Assembly: GCF_052113205.1 (NCBI RefSeq)
Contig: NZ_JBFRCU010000022.1
Coordinates: 1 to 64,000, forward strand
Origin: Inquilinus sp052113205
GTDB lineage: Bacteria; Pseudomonadota; Alphaproteobacteria; DSM-16000; Inquilinaceae
Direction: 5' to 3'
Length of the DNA: 64,000 nucleotides
Position 1 is the stretch's first letter. Each line of letters opens with the position of its first letter. The notes beneath the pieces were generated by a model. That model did not search any database. It was not told the origin of the DNA and saw only the letters and a program-made list of their open reading frames with translations. The translations under genes were made by a program, and so were the position numbers. Of this stretch, positions 48,715-57,787 are shown in pieces.

Positions 48715-49577
48715 CGGCACCCCTCCCGGAAACCCTGGCGCCGCCGTCGCGCCGCCGCATCCCGGCGCCGCGGCACCCGCTGGTCTGGATCGGCGGGGCG
48801 CTGGTGCTGCTGCAGGTCGGGGCGGCGCTGCTGGCGCCCTGGCTCGCGCCGGACGACCCGCTGGCCCAGCATGTGATCCGGCGGATGAAGCCACCCAGCG
48901 CCGCGGCCTGGCTCGGCACCGACCAGTTCGGGCGGGACGTGCTGTCGCGCATCCTCTACGGCTACCGCGCCTCGCTCGCCGCCTCGGCCAGCGCGGTGCT
49001 GCTGGCGCTGCTGGTCGGCGGCACCCTGGGCGTGGCCGCGGCCTTGCGTGGCGGCTGGCTCGACCGCGCCGGCATGCGGCTGATGGACATCCTGTTCGCC
49101 TTCCCGATCATCCTGCTGGCGATCGGCATCGTCGCCGTGCTGGGGCCGGGGGCGACCACCACGGCGCTGGCGATCGGCGTGGTCTACATCCCGGTCTTCG
49201 CCCGCCTCTTGCGCGGGCCGGCCCTGGTGGTGGCCGGCAGCCAGTACGTGCTCGGCGCCCGCGCCATCGGGGCGGGGGAGGGGCGGGTGCTGTGGCGCCA
49301 CGTGCTGCCCAACCTGGCCAGCGTCATCCTGGTGCAGGCCAGCCTGGCCCTGTCCACCGCGATCCTGGTCGAGGCCTCGCTGTCCTTCCTGGGCCTCGGC
49401 ACCCAGCCGCCGACGCCGTCGCTCGGCCGCATGCTGGCCGAGGCGCGGAGCTACCTGCTGCTGTCGCCCTGGGATTCGATCTTCTCCGGCCTTGCCATCC
49501 TGTTGGCGTCTTTCGGCTTCAACCTGCTGGGCGACGGGTTGCGCGACGCGCTCGATCCCAGGCTGCGGGGCAGTTGA
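48711..49577 (+). CDS. ABC transporter permease, DppC-like
   Basis: The 288-residue partner permease of the DppC/OppC group, with a family-typical N-terminal domain (HPLVWIGGALVLLQVGAALL) and the signature LGTDQFGRDVLSRILYGYR. The coupling loop is YVLGARAIGAGEGRVLWRHV. No DppD/DppF ATPase gene follows, so the energy-supplying subunits must be encoded elsewhere or shared with another importer. A GNAT gene starts 2 bases later. Confidence 0.92.
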   Translation: MTAPLPETLAPPSRRRIPAPRHPLVWIGGALVLLQVGAALLAPWLAPDDPLAQHVIRRMKPPSAAAWLGTDQFGRDVLSRILYGYRASLAASASAVLLALLVGGTLGVAAALRGGWLDRAGMRLMDILFAFPIILLAIGIVAVLGPGATTTALAIGVVYIPVFARLLRGPALVVAGSQYVLGARAIGAGEGRVLWRHVLPNLASVILVQASLALSTAILVEASLSFLGLGTQPPTPSLGRMLAEARSYLLLSPWDSIFSGLAILLASFGFNLLGDGLRDALDPRLRGS

Positions 49578-49579
49578 CG

Positions 49580-50053
49580 ATGGGTGACATCAGGACGATG
49601 GCGGCGGTGACGGTCCGGCCGCCGGCGGCGGCGGACCTGCCGGCCGTGGCGCAGGTCGCCTGGCGCAGCACCCGCGCCGCCTTCGAGCACATCCTCCCGG
49701 CCGCGATCCTGGACCGCAAGCGGCCGGAGGATTTCGCCCGCCGCTTCGCCGCCCGGCTGCCCGACCTGCGTATCGCGGTCGACACCAAGGGCACGCCGCT
49801 CGGCTTCTCGCTGATGACCGGGTCGCATCTCGACATGCTGTTCGTCGACCCGGCGGCGCAGGGCCGGTCGGCCGGCACCGTCCTCCTGGCCGACGCCGTG
49901 GCGCGCGGGTGCCGGACGCTGGAGAGCTTCGCCCACAACCGGCTCGCCCGCGGCTTCTACGAGGCCCGCGGCTTCCGCCTCTGCCGCTCCTACCGCAGGC
50001 TGTATGAGGGCATCGAGATGCCCTTCGTGCTCTACGCCCTGGCCGAGGGATGA
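49580..50053 (+). CDS. GNAT family N-acetyltransferase linked to the importer
   Basis: A 157-residue GNAT. The acetyl-CoA binding region is seen in MLFVDPAAQGRSAGTVLLAD and the final strands in LARGFYEARGFRLCRSYRR. It acetylates a small molecule or an amine, substrate unknown. It starts 2 bases after the permease stop at 49577, so it is coupled to that operon. An ATG 6 codons in is an alternative start. Confidence 0.85.
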   Translation: MGDIRTMAAVTVRPPAAADLPAVAQVAWRSTRAAFEHILPAAILDRKRPEDFARRFAARLPDLRIAVDTKGTPLGFSLMTGSHLDMLFVDPAAQGRSAGTVLLADAVARGCRTLESFAHNRLARGFYEARGFRLCRSYRRLYEGIEMPFVLYALAEG

Positions 50054-50133
50054 CGGGCAGCGTTGCCGGAAACGCATTGCCCGATCGTCGTTTTGCCGAT
50101 AAGTCTTGGGGCCGTCGTCCTCCCGGGCGGCCC

Positions 50134-50189
50134 CGTGGTGATTTGAGCCGACCGGCTTGCGGCCACGTTAAACTCCGCTAAAAGGTCGG
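50134..50189 (+). promoter_or_regulatory. SAM-II riboswitch
   Basis: The 56-base element has P1 CGTGG (50134-50138) pairing CCACG (50163-50167), with the conserved GATTTGA after the first strand and CGTTAAA, then GCTAAAA in the 3' part. The pseudoknot is CCGACC (50148-50153) with GGTCGG (50184-50189), a perfect 6-bp match. SAM-II is found mainly in alphaproteobacterial methionine genes; binding S-adenosylmethionine stabilises the pseudoknot and lowers expression. It lies 55 bases before metZ, so it should switch metZ off when SAM is plentiful. Confidence 0.93.
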
Positions 50190-50244
50190 TTGCGCGCAGG
50201 TCCCGCACGCACCGCCTCCCGGTCGGGTCGAGGAGGAGGTCGAG

Positions 50245-51453
50245 ATGGATCGATACGAAGCCCCCAGCGAAGACGAATTCGGCCCCGAGACCGTGCTGGT
50301 CCGCGGCGGCACGCGACGAACGCCCTATGGCGAGACCTCCGAGGCGATCTTCCTGACCTCGGGCTTCGTCTATGACAGCGCGGCTGCGGCCGAGGCGCGC
50401 TTCACCGGCGACGATCCCGGCTTCGTCTATTCCCGCTACGGCAACCCGACGCTGGAGGTGCTGGAGACGCGCCTGGCCCTGCTGGAAGGGGCGGAGGGCT
50501 GTCACGTCACCGCCAGCGGCATGTCGGGGGTGTTCACCGCCCTGTTCTGCCATCTGCGCGGCGGCGACCATGTCGTGGCCAGCCGGGCGCTGTTCGGCTC
50601 CTGCTTCTTCATCCTCAACGTCATCCTGCCGCGCTACGGCATCACCACCACCTTCGTCGACGGCGCCGACCTCGCGGCCTGGGAGGCGGCGATGCGGCCG
50701 AACACCCGGGCGGTGTTCCTGGAGACGCCGGCCAACCCGACGCTCGATCTGGTCGACGTCGCCGCGGTGGCGAAGATCGCCCATGCCGCCGGCGCCAAGG
50801 TGTTCATCGACAACGTCTTTGCCACCCCGCTGGGACAGAAGCCGCTCGAGCTCGGCGCCGATGTGGTGATCTACTCCGCCACCAAGCACATCGACGGCCA
50901 GGGCCGGGTGCTGGGCGGCGCGGTCCTCGCCGACAAGAAGTTCCTGACCGACGACTTCCTGCCCTATTACCGGCACACCGGCCCGGCGCTGTCGCCGTTC
51001 AACGCCTGGGTGCTGGTGAAGGGGCTGGAGACGCTCGGGCTGCGGGTCGAGCGCCAGGTCGCCAGCGCCCACCGCCTGGCCCGGCTGGTCGAGGCGCATC
51101 CGGCCGCCCGTTCGGTGCGCTACCCTTGGCTGGAAAGCCATCCGCATCACGAACTGGCGAAGCGCCAGATGAAGAACGGCGGGACGCTGGTCTCCCTGGA
51201 CCTCGGCAGCAAGGCGGCGGCCTTCGCCTTTCTCGACGCGCTGCAGCTGGTCGATATCTCGAACAATCTCGGCGACACCAAGTCGCTCGCCACCCACCCG
51301 ACCACCACCACCCACCGGGCGATGGAGGCGGCGGACCGCGCCGCCATGGGCATCACCGACGGGCTGGTGCGGCTGTCGATCGGCCTCGAGGGCATCGAGG
51401 ACCTGGAGCGCGACCTGTCCCGTGCCTTGGACGCGGCGAAGCACGCCGGCTGA
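50245..51453 (+). CDS. metZ: O-succinylhomoserine sulfhydrylase
   Basis: The 402-residue PLP enzyme of the Cys/Met metabolism family. The PLP lysine is K214 in IYSATKHIDGQGRVLGG, and TSGFVYDSAAAAEARFTG with FVYSRYGNPTLEVLE is characteristic of MetZ. It makes homocysteine from O-succinylhomoserine and sulfide, skipping cystathionine. The SAM-II riboswitch upstream supports a methionine biosynthesis role. GAGGAGGAGG precedes the ATG at 50245. Confidence 0.93.
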   Translation: MDRYEAPSEDEFGPETVLVRGGTRRTPYGETSEAIFLTSGFVYDSAAAAEARFTGDDPGFVYSRYGNPTLEVLETRLALLEGAEGCHVTASGMSGVFTALFCHLRGGDHVVASRALFGSCFFILNVILPRYGITTTFVDGADLAAWEAAMRPNTRAVFLETPANPTLDLVDVAAVAKIAHAAGAKVFIDNVFATPLGQKPLELGADVVIYSATKHIDGQGRVLGGAVLADKKFLTDDFLPYYRHTGPALSPFNAWVLVKGLETLGLRVERQVASAHRLARLVEAHPAARSVRYPWLESHPHHELAKRQMKNGGTLVSLDLGSKAAAFAFLDALQLVDISNNLGDTKSLATHPTTTTHRAMEAADRAAMGITDGLVRLSIGLEGIEDLERDLSRALDAAKHAG

Positions 51454-51559
51454 CGGTATGGGGGTGAGGCACGGCGCCGCGCCCCGCTCATCCGGCGACC
51501 GGATTCCGGCTCTGCCGCGTTGAGGCGGACGAAGGGGGATCTCGATCCCTGGAGTTCGC

Positions 51560-51964
51560 ATGATGAGATGGAAGCTCGCCTTGGCCGCGATGGCCGGGCT
51601 GGCGCTGACGGCCCTGACGGCGACGGCCGCCGATGCCGCGCCGGGCTACACCACCGCCCCGGCCCGGCTGCGCGCCGGTCCGGGCGCCGACTACCCGACG
51701 GTGGCGCGGCTGCGGCCGGGCGTGCCGGTGCAGATCTTCGGCTGCGTCGATGGCTGGGCCTGGTGCGACATCGGCGTCGGCCCCGACCGCGGCTGGGCGA
51801 ATGGCCGCTTCCTGGCGGCGGATGTGCAGCATCGCCGCCGGGTCATCGTCGAGGCCGCGCCGGTGATCGGCGTGCCGGTGATCCGGTTCGACGCCGGCCC
51901 CTACTGGGACAACTATTATCGCGGCCGGCCCTGGTACCACGACCGCGGCCGCTGGGCGCATTAA
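51560..51964 (+). CDS. Exported bacterial SH3-like domain protein
   Basis: The 134-residue protein has a signal peptide (about residues 1-26, ending ADA). Residues about 28-88 are a bacterial SH3 domain, with ARLRAGPGADYPTVARLRPG, then VQIFGCVDGWAWCDI and GRGWANGRFL-type end. Such domains bind cell-wall peptides or metals in exported proteins. The C-terminal 45 residues are rich in Tyr, Arg and Asp and lack a fold I recognise. GGAG stands 5 bases before the ATG at 51560. Confidence 0.85.
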   Translation: MMRWKLALAAMAGLALTALTATAADAAPGYTTAPARLRAGPGADYPTVARLRPGVPVQIFGCVDGWAWCDIGVGPDRGWANGRFLAADVQHRRRVIVEAAPVIGVPVIRFDAGPYWDNYYRGRPWYHDRGRWAH

Positions 51965-51998
51965 GCCGGATCGGAAGTCCGGTCGTCCTGCGGAGTTG

Positions 51999-52132
51999 TT
52001 GCCTCTCCCGTTTACGGGAGAGGTCGGAGACGCGGAGCGGCTCCGGGTGAGGGCTCTTTGTCGAGGCCCGGGCCAGCCCTCACCCGGTCGTCCTGCCGAC
52101 GCCCGACCTCTCCCGCCAGGCGGGAGAGGCAA
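51999..52132. repeat. Long palindromic repeat, family C (second copy)
   Basis: Left arm TTGCCTCTCCCGTTTACGGG from 51999 and right arm ending CAGGCGGGAGAGGCAA at 52132; CCGGGTGAGGG and CCCTCACCCGG pair inside. Same plan as 26306-26514 but with a shorter loop. It fills the gap between the SH3 gene and the RND operon. Confidence 0.8.
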
Positions 52133-52177
52133 TCGGTGTGCTTGAGCCGAAGTAGTTGCGTTCTGGCAGCCAAAGTG

Positions 52178-52205
52178 AAAGGGCGGCTCCCGCAGGAGCC
52201 GCCCT
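52178..52205 (-). terminator. Hairpin terminator after the RND operon
   Basis: A 10-bp stem GGGCGGCTCC (52181-52190) with GGAGCCGCCC (52195-52204) and loop CGCA. Read on the minus strand it is followed by TTT (52178-52180), just after the RND pump stop codon. Confidence 0.75.
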
Positions 52206-52208
52206 GTT

Positions 52209-55200
52209 TCATTCGGCCGGCGTGCTTGGCGCCTCGGCCCGCGGCTTCGGCGCGATCGAGCCGCCCAGCAGCTTCTCATGCACCCATTCGCGGACATGCT
52301 GCAGGGTGACGTACAACATCGGGATCAGGAAGATGCCGATCGCCGAGGCCGCGATCATGCCGCCGAACACCGAGGTGCCGACACCGCGCCGGCTGGCCGC
52401 GGCCGCGCCCGCCGCCGTCACCAGCGGCACCAGGCCCAGAATGAAGGCGAAGCTGGTCATCATCACCGGCCGGAAGCGCAGCCGGGCGCCCTCGATCGCG
52501 GCCTCGGCGATCGACGACCCCTCCTCGCGCTTGGCTTTGGCGAATTCGACGATCAGGATGCCGTTCTTGCTGGCCAGCGCGATCAGCACGACGATGCCGA
52601 TCTGGGCGTAGACGTCGTTCGACAGGCCGGCGATCCAAAGCGCCGCCATGCCGCCGACGATGCCGACGATGACCGACAGCAGCACGCCGATCGGGATCGA
52701 CCAGCTCTCGTACAGCGCCACCAGGAACAGATAGGCGAACAGCACGGCGAGGCCGAGGATGAAGCCGGTCTGGCCGGCCGCCTCCAGCTCCTGCAGCGCG
52801 GTGCCGGTCCATTCGAAGCCGTAGCCGGCCGGCAGGGTGGCGGCCGATGCCTTGGTCATCGCCGCCAGCGATTCGCCCGAGCTGAAGCCCGGCGCGGCGC
52901 TGCCCAGGATGTTCACCGCCCGATAGTTGTTGTAGCGGGTGATGAACAGCGGCCCGAGCTGCTGCTGCGCGTCGACCAGTGACCGCATCGGCACCATCTG
53001 GCCGGTCGAGGAGCGGACATAGATCCGGTAGATGTCGTCGACCGTGCGGCGGTCGTTGGCCTCGCCCTGGGCGATCACCTGCCAGGTGCGGCCGAACAGG
53101 TTGAAGTCGTTGATGTAGAAGCCGCCCAGCGTCGCCTGCAGCGCGTTGAAGATGGCGCTGACGCCGACGCCGAGATTCTGCGCCTTCTCGCGGTCCAGGT
53201 TCAGGAAGATCTGCGGCGTGTTGGCGTTGTAGGAGGTGAAGACCTGGGCCAGGCCCGGCGTCTGGTTGGCGGCCACCACCAGCCCCTGCGCCACCGCCGC
53301 CAGCTCGTTCGGGCTTTTGCCCTCGAGATCCTCGAGCTGGTACTGGAAGCCGCCGGCGGTGCCCAGGCCGATGATCGGCGGCAGGTTCAGGGGGATGATC
53401 AGCGCGTCGCGGACGCCTGCGGTGCGGATCGCCACCTGGCGGATCACGTTGAACACCGTGATCCCTTCCTTGACCCGCTCGTCGAACGGCTTCAGCGCCA
53501 CCACCAGGAAGGCGGCGTTCGGCTCGGCCAGGCCGTCGATGAAGCTGCGGCCGACCACGCCGGTGATGTCGGCAACGCCGGGGATGTCCCTGACCAGCGC
53601 CTCGACCTGCTCGGTCACCTGGGTGGTGCGGCTGATCGCGGCGGCGGCCGGCAGCTTCATCTCGACGAAGAACAGGCCCTGGTCCTCGTCCGGCAGGAAG
53701 CCGGTCGGGGTGGCGCTGTTGAGCAGCCAGGCCAGGCCGCCGAAGGCCGCGATCAGCGCGATCGACAGCACCGCCATCCGCACCAGCCGGGCAACGATCC
53801 AGGCATAGCCGTCGCGCACCTTGTCGATGCCGCCGGACACCCGGCCCATGACCCGGCCGTACAGCCCCGGGCGGTGGCCGGGCCGGTGCGGCTTCAGGAA
53901 CACGCCGCACAGGGCCGGGCTCAGCGTCAGCGCGTTCAGGGCCGAGATCAGCATCGCCACCGACACGGTAACGGCGAATTGCGAGTACAGCTCGCCGGTG
54001 ATGCCGGGGATGAAGCCGACCGGCACGAACACCGACAGCAGTACCAGGGTGATGGCGATGATCGGCGCGGTGATCTCGCGCATCGCCAGCTTGGTCGCCT
54101 CCTTGGCCGGCAGCCCGGTCTCGGCCATCACCCGCTCGACGTTCTCGACCACGACGATGGCGTCGTCGACGACGATGCCGATCGCCAGGATCATCGCGAA
54201 CATCGAGATGGTGTTGGCGGAGAAGCCGAAGGCCAGCAGCACCGCGAAGGTGCCGACCAGCGACACCGGCACCGCGATGATCGGGATCAGCGTGGCGCGC
54301 AGGTTGCCGAGGAACACGAACACCACGATCGCGACCAGCACGAAGGCTTCCAGCAGGGTCTTGATCACCTCGCCGATGGTCTCGGTGACGAAGACGGTGG
54401 TGTCGTAGGTGATCCGGTAGTCGACGCCGGCGGGGAACCGCTCTTTCAGCCGCTCCATCTCCGCCCGCACGCCCTCGGCCGCCGAGACGGCGTTGGAGCC
54501 GGGCGACTGGTAGATGCCGATCACCGCGGCCGGCGCGCCGTTCAGCCGGGCGGTGGTGTCGTAGGACTGGGCGTTCAGCTCCAGCCGCGCCACGTCCTTC
54601 AGCCGCACCACCGACCCGTCCGGGTTGGCGCGCAGGATGATGTCCTCGAACTGCTTGACGTCGGTCAGCCGGCCCAGGGTCTGCAGCGTCACCTGGATCT
54701 GCTGGTTGTCCGGCATCGGCTGGGCGCCCAGGCGGCCGACGGCGGCCTGCACGTTCTGGCCCTGCACCGCGGTGACGATGTCGTTCGGGGTCAGGCCGAA
54801 GCTGGTCAACTGATCGGTGCTGTACCAGATCCGCATCGCGTAGTTCAGGGTGCCGAACAGCGACGCCTGGCCGACGCCGCTGACGCGGGCCAGCGAATCG
54901 ACCACGTTGATGATCGCGTAGTTGTTCAGGAACAGCGCGTCCTGGCTCTTGTCCGGCGAATACAGGGTGACCAGCTGCAGGATCGCCGAGGACTGCTTTT
55001 TCACCGTCAGTCCCTGGGCCGTCACCTCGCTCGGCAGCTTCGGCTCGGCCAGGGCGACGCGGTTCTGGACGTTGACGGTGTTGATGTCCGGGTCGGTGCC
55101 GACGGCGAAGCTGATGGTCAGCGAGTACGAGCCGTCGCTGCCGCTGGTCGACGACATGTACAGCATGTTGTCGACGCCGTTGACCTGGGCCTCGATCGGC

Positions 55201-55391
55201 TGCGCCACGGTCGATTCGACCACCGCGGCGCTGGCGCCGGGATAGGCGCCGCTGACCGACACCTGCGGCGGCACGATGTCGGGGAACTGCGCGATCGGGA
55301 TGCTGCGGATCGCGATCAGCCCGGCCAGGGTGATGACGATCGCGATGACGATCGCGAAGCGCGGGCGATCGACGAAGATCGAGGACAGCAT
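52209..55391 (-). CDS. RND efflux pump, inner-membrane transporter (HAE1, AcrB/MexB-like)
   Basis: A 1060-residue RND transporter with the standard start MLSSIFVDRPRFAIVIAIV and twelve membrane helices around two large periplasmic loops. The proton-relay Asp pair is in GIVVDDAIVVVENVER (helix 4). Family signatures such as AYPGASAAVVESTVAQPIE and GFLPDEDQG are present. It would pump hydrophobic compounds from the periplasm with the adaptor encoded just upstream; an outer-membrane channel gene is not next to it. Length is normal for HAE1 pumps. The start lies 5 bases after the adaptor's stop. Confidence 0.95.
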   Translation of the reverse strand: MLSSIFVDRPRFAIVIAIVITLAGLIAIRSIPIAQFPDIVPPQVSVSGAYPGASAAVVESTVAQPIEAQVNGVDNMLYMSSTSGSDGSYSLTISFAVGTDPDINTVNVQNRVALAEPKLPSEVTAQGLTVKKQSSAILQLVTLYSPDKSQDALFLNNYAIINVVDSLARVSGVGQASLFGTLNYAMRIWYSTDQLTSFGLTPNDIVTAVQGQNVQAAVGRLGAQPMPDNQQIQVTLQTLGRLTDVKQFEDIILRANPDGSVVRLKDVARLELNAQSYDTTARLNGAPAAVIGIYQSPGSNAVSAAEGVRAEMERLKERFPAGVDYRITYDTTVFVTETIGEVIKTLLEAFVLVAIVVFVFLGNLRATLIPIIAVPVSLVGTFAVLLAFGFSANTISMFAMILAIGIVVDDAIVVVENVERVMAETGLPAKEATKLAMREITAPIIAITLVLLSVFVPVGFIPGITGELYSQFAVTVSVAMLISALNALTLSPALCGVFLKPHRPGHRPGLYGRVMGRVSGGIDKVRDGYAWIVARLVRMAVLSIALIAAFGGLAWLLNSATPTGFLPDEDQGLFFVEMKLPAAAAISRTTQVTEQVEALVRDIPGVADITGVVGRSFIDGLAEPNAAFLVVALKPFDERVKEGITVFNVIRQVAIRTAGVRDALIIPLNLPPIIGLGTAGGFQYQLEDLEGKSPNELAAVAQGLVVAANQTPGLAQVFTSYNANTPQIFLNLDREKAQNLGVGVSAIFNALQATLGGFYINDFNLFGRTWQVIAQGEANDRRTVDDIYRIYVRSSTGQMVPMRSLVDAQQQLGPLFITRYNNYRAVNILGSAAPGFSSGESLAAMTKASAATLPAGYGFEWTGTALQELEAAGQTGFILGLAVLFAYLFLVALYESWSIPIGVLLSVIVGIVGGMAALWIAGLSNDVYAQIGIVVLIALASKNGILIVEFAKAKREEGSSIAEAAIEGARLRFRPVMMTSFAFILGLVPLVTAAGAAAASRRGVGTSVFGGMIAASAIGIFLIPMLYVTLQHVREWVHEKLLGGSIAPKPRAEAPSTPAE

Positions 55392-55395
55392 CGGG

Positions 55396-56565
55396 TCACT
55401 TCCCCGCCGGCTTGGCCGGCGTTGCGTCGGCTGCCGCAGGGGCGGGGTTGACCTCCTGGCCCGGCCGCACCTTCTGCACGCCGTCGACGATGACGACGTC
55501 GCCGTCGTTCAGCCCCTGCTGCACCACCACGTCGGCGCCCTGGTTGGGGCCGGTGGTGATGTGCTTGGCGGCCGCCTTGTTACCCTCGCCGACCACCAGC
55601 ACATAGCTGCCGGTCTGGTCGGTCAGGATCGCGCGCTGCGGGATGACCAGCGCCTCGACCGGGTCTTTCCGCTCCGCCGTCACCCGGGCGTACTGCCCGT
55701 CGGTCAGGATCCGGTTCGGGTTCTGGAACACCGCCCGCACCATCAGCGTGTCGGTGTTCTGGTCGACCTTGACGTCGGTGAAGTCGATCTTGCCGGTCTG
55801 CGGGTATTCCGACCCGTTGGCCAGGGTCAGCTTCACCACCACGTCCTGCGGCTCGACCCTGCCGGACCCGCTGGCCTGCTGCACGTCCTGGATGAAGCGG
55901 TCGCTGACCGGGAAGACGACGTAGATCGGGTCCTGGCTGACGATGGTGGCCAGCGTCCCGGTGCTCGGCCCCACCAGCGCGCCGACGCTGTAGGCCGAAA
56001 TGCCGACGCGCCCGTCGAACGGCGCCTTGATGTCGGTGTAGCCGAAATTGATCTGCGCCTGCTCCAGCGCCGCCTGGTTCTGCTGCACCGATGCCACCGC
56101 CGATTTCTCCGTCGCGATGCGGTCGTCCAGCGTCGCCTGCGAGACGTTCTGGTTCTTGATCAGCTCGCGGGCCCGGTCGGTCTGCAGCTTGGCGTTGTCG
56201 GCGGTGGCCTGGGCGCTGGCCAGGTTGGCCTGGGCCTGGTCGACCGCGGCCTGGTAGGTGTCCTTCTCCAGCACGAACAGCTGCTGGCCGGCCTTCACCT
56301 CCTGGCCTTCGGTGTAGTTGCGCTGCTGCAGGAAGCCCTCGACCCGGGCCACCAGGTCCACCTTGTTCACCGCCTGGACCCGGCCGACGAAGGTGACGCC
56401 CGCGGCCACCGGCCGCTTGGCGGCGGTGACGACGCCGACGGCCGGCGGCGGCATCTGCGGCGCCTGGGCCTGCTTCTCGGAGGATTCGTTGCAGCCGGCG
56501 AGGAGGAGAAGGCCGAAGGCGATGGCGGGGGCGCGATGTCGGCGCGCAATCCAGGATCCCGTCAT
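55396..56565 (-). CDS. RND efflux pump periplasmic adaptor subunit (AcrA/MexA-like)
   Basis: The 389-residue membrane-fusion protein has a lipoprotein signal; the lipobox is LLAGC near residue 25. The mature part shows the adaptor layout: VGVVTAAKRPVAAGVTFVGR (barrel), ARVEGFLQQRNYTEGQEVKAG (lipoyl), a helical hairpin with ALEQAQINFGYTDIKAPFDG (about 100-175), and the C-terminal beta-barrel. It links the inner-membrane pump to an outer-membrane channel. AAGGAGA lies before the ATG at 56565. Control region: the 180 bases to the next divergent gene. Confidence 0.93.
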   Translation of the reverse strand: MTGSWIARRHRAPAIAFGLLLLAGCNESSEKQAQAPQMPPPAVGVVTAAKRPVAAGVTFVGRVQAVNKVDLVARVEGFLQQRNYTEGQEVKAGQQLFVLEKDTYQAAVDQAQANLASAQATADNAKLQTDRARELIKNQNVSQATLDDRIATEKSAVASVQQNQAALEQAQINFGYTDIKAPFDGRVGISAYSVGALVGPSTGTLATIVSQDPIYVVFPVSDRFIQDVQQASGSGRVEPQDVVVKLTLANGSEYPQTGKIDFTDVKVDQNTDTLMVRAVFQNPNRILTDGQYARVTAERKDPVEALVIPQRAILTDQTGSYVLVVGEGNKAAAKHITTGPNQGADVVVQQGLNDGDVVIVDGVQKVRPGQEVNPAPAAADATPAKPAGK

Positions 56566-56747
56566 GATGGGCCCGTCTCCTTCGGCTTTGATCAGAATAT
56601 GTGTTTATGCTCTGTTGCGCCGCAGGCGCCCAATCCCGTGCACGGTATCATTGTTTTGCTGTCGGGAAAGCATCTTGCAGATATTGCGCGAGCGGAACAG
56701 TGAGACCGACCGCGGGTTGAGCAAGCAATGAGGTCTGGAGGATTGTG

Positions 56748-57365
56748 ATGAGGTTTCGGCCGACTCTGATCGCGCTCGCCGTGGCGGCGGTTGCGACTGC
56801 CGCTCAGGCCCAGAGCTCGCTGCTGAACGATGACCCGTTGACGCTGCCCGGCCGGTCGGCGTCGACTCCTACCCCGGCCCAGCCGCTGGTCAAGCCGGGC
56901 ATCCCGTCGCGGCCGGAACAGCCGATGGCGGCGCCCGCGGCGCTCCCGGCGGCCCCTGCGGCGCCGGCCGTCCAGGATGCGGGACGCACCGTCCGGCTCG
57001 AGCAGGAGCAGGCGCATCCGAGCGGCGTGGCGATGATGCTGACCGGCATCACCTACCGGGCCGACAGCATCATCGTCTCCGCCAGCATCCTCAACCGGTC
57101 CGACCGGTCGGTCTCGCTCAACCGCGGCGGCAGCAGCCTGGTCCTGGTGGACGACAGGGGCCGCAGCCATCCCTTCGTGCCGCCGGCCGACAATCCGGAG
57201 GTCCAGGTCTCCCCGCGCTCGCGGGTGACCGCCAGCTTCGTCTTCGCCGGACCGCTCACCGGCAATACCCGGTCGATGCAGCTCTCGACCAACGGTCCGT
57301 CGGGCAGCCGCAACGACCGGTTGACCTCGGCGCCGGCCTTCCAGTTCCGCGTGCCTGTTTCCTGA
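56748..57365 (+). CDS. Exported protein of unknown function
   Basis: A 205-residue exported protein with signal peptide MRFRPTLIALAVAAVATAAQ (cleavage near AQAQ). A Pro/Ala-rich linker runs to about residue 80. The C-terminal region (about 90-200) is strand-rich and reads VAMMLTGITYRADSIIVSAS, then SRVTASFVFAGPL, resembling the DUF4352-type immunoglobulin-like domain. No enzyme motifs are visible. GGAGG lies 6 bases before the ATG at 56748; a GTG one codon earlier is possible. It is divergent from the RND adaptor gene. Confidence 0.72.
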   Translation: MRFRPTLIALAVAAVATAAQAQSSLLNDDPLTLPGRSASTPTPAQPLVKPGIPSRPEQPMAAPAALPAAPAAPAVQDAGRTVRLEQEQAHPSGVAMMLTGITYRADSIIVSASILNRSDRSVSLNRGGSSLVLVDDRGRSHPFVPPADNPEVQVSPRSRVTASFVFAGPLTGNTRSMQLSTNGPSGSRNDRLTSAPAFQFRVPVS

Positions 57366-57379
57366 GAGACTCGACCGGG

Positions 57380-57787
57380 TCAGATGAACAGCAGCTGGCC
57401 GTCGCGCGGCGATTCGGCCAGCAGGGTGACGACGCCGGCGATCTCGGCCGGCACCGCCAGCTCGGCTGGGGTGAGGCCAAGCGCGCGCAGCCCCATCTCG
57501 CAGGCGACGAAGCGCACGCTCAGCGCCTGGCAGGCCTCCAGCAGCTCGGTGAAGGTCGCCACCCGGCGGGCGGCGAACTCCGCCTCCTGCGCCTCGGCGC
57601 CGCCATCCAGCCGGCGCCAGCCCTCGGGCAGCAGCGCCCGCAGCGCCGGGCCGGTGAAGAACAGCGTCGCCCGGCGGTTGGTCGCGGCGGCGGCGCTGGC
57701 CAGAACCAGGGCGTAATGCACGCGGTCGAAGCGGCCGTCGAACACCACGATCGACAGCGCGCCGATTCCCGCCGGCCCCTCAGCCAT
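57380..57787 (-). CDS. DsrE/DsrF-like family protein
   Basis: A 135-residue protein of the DsrE/F-like fold (sulfur-relay or related). The start is GALSIVVFDGRFDRVHYALV, with a central ACEMGLRALGL stretch; C95 in VACEMG is the position of the active-site Cys of sulfur-carrier relatives. It overlaps the MoeB/ThiF gene by 8 bases and is the second gene in the pair. This suggests sulfur transfer in thiamine, molybdopterin or thiouridine chemistry, but the partner protein is not clear. Confidence 0.75.
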   Translation of the reverse strand: MAEGPAGIGALSIVVFDGRFDRVHYALVLASAAAATNRRATLFFTGPALRALLPEGWRRLDGGAEAQEAEFAARRVATFTELLEACQALSVRFVACEMGLRALGLTPAELAVPAEIAGVVTLLAESPRDGQLLFI

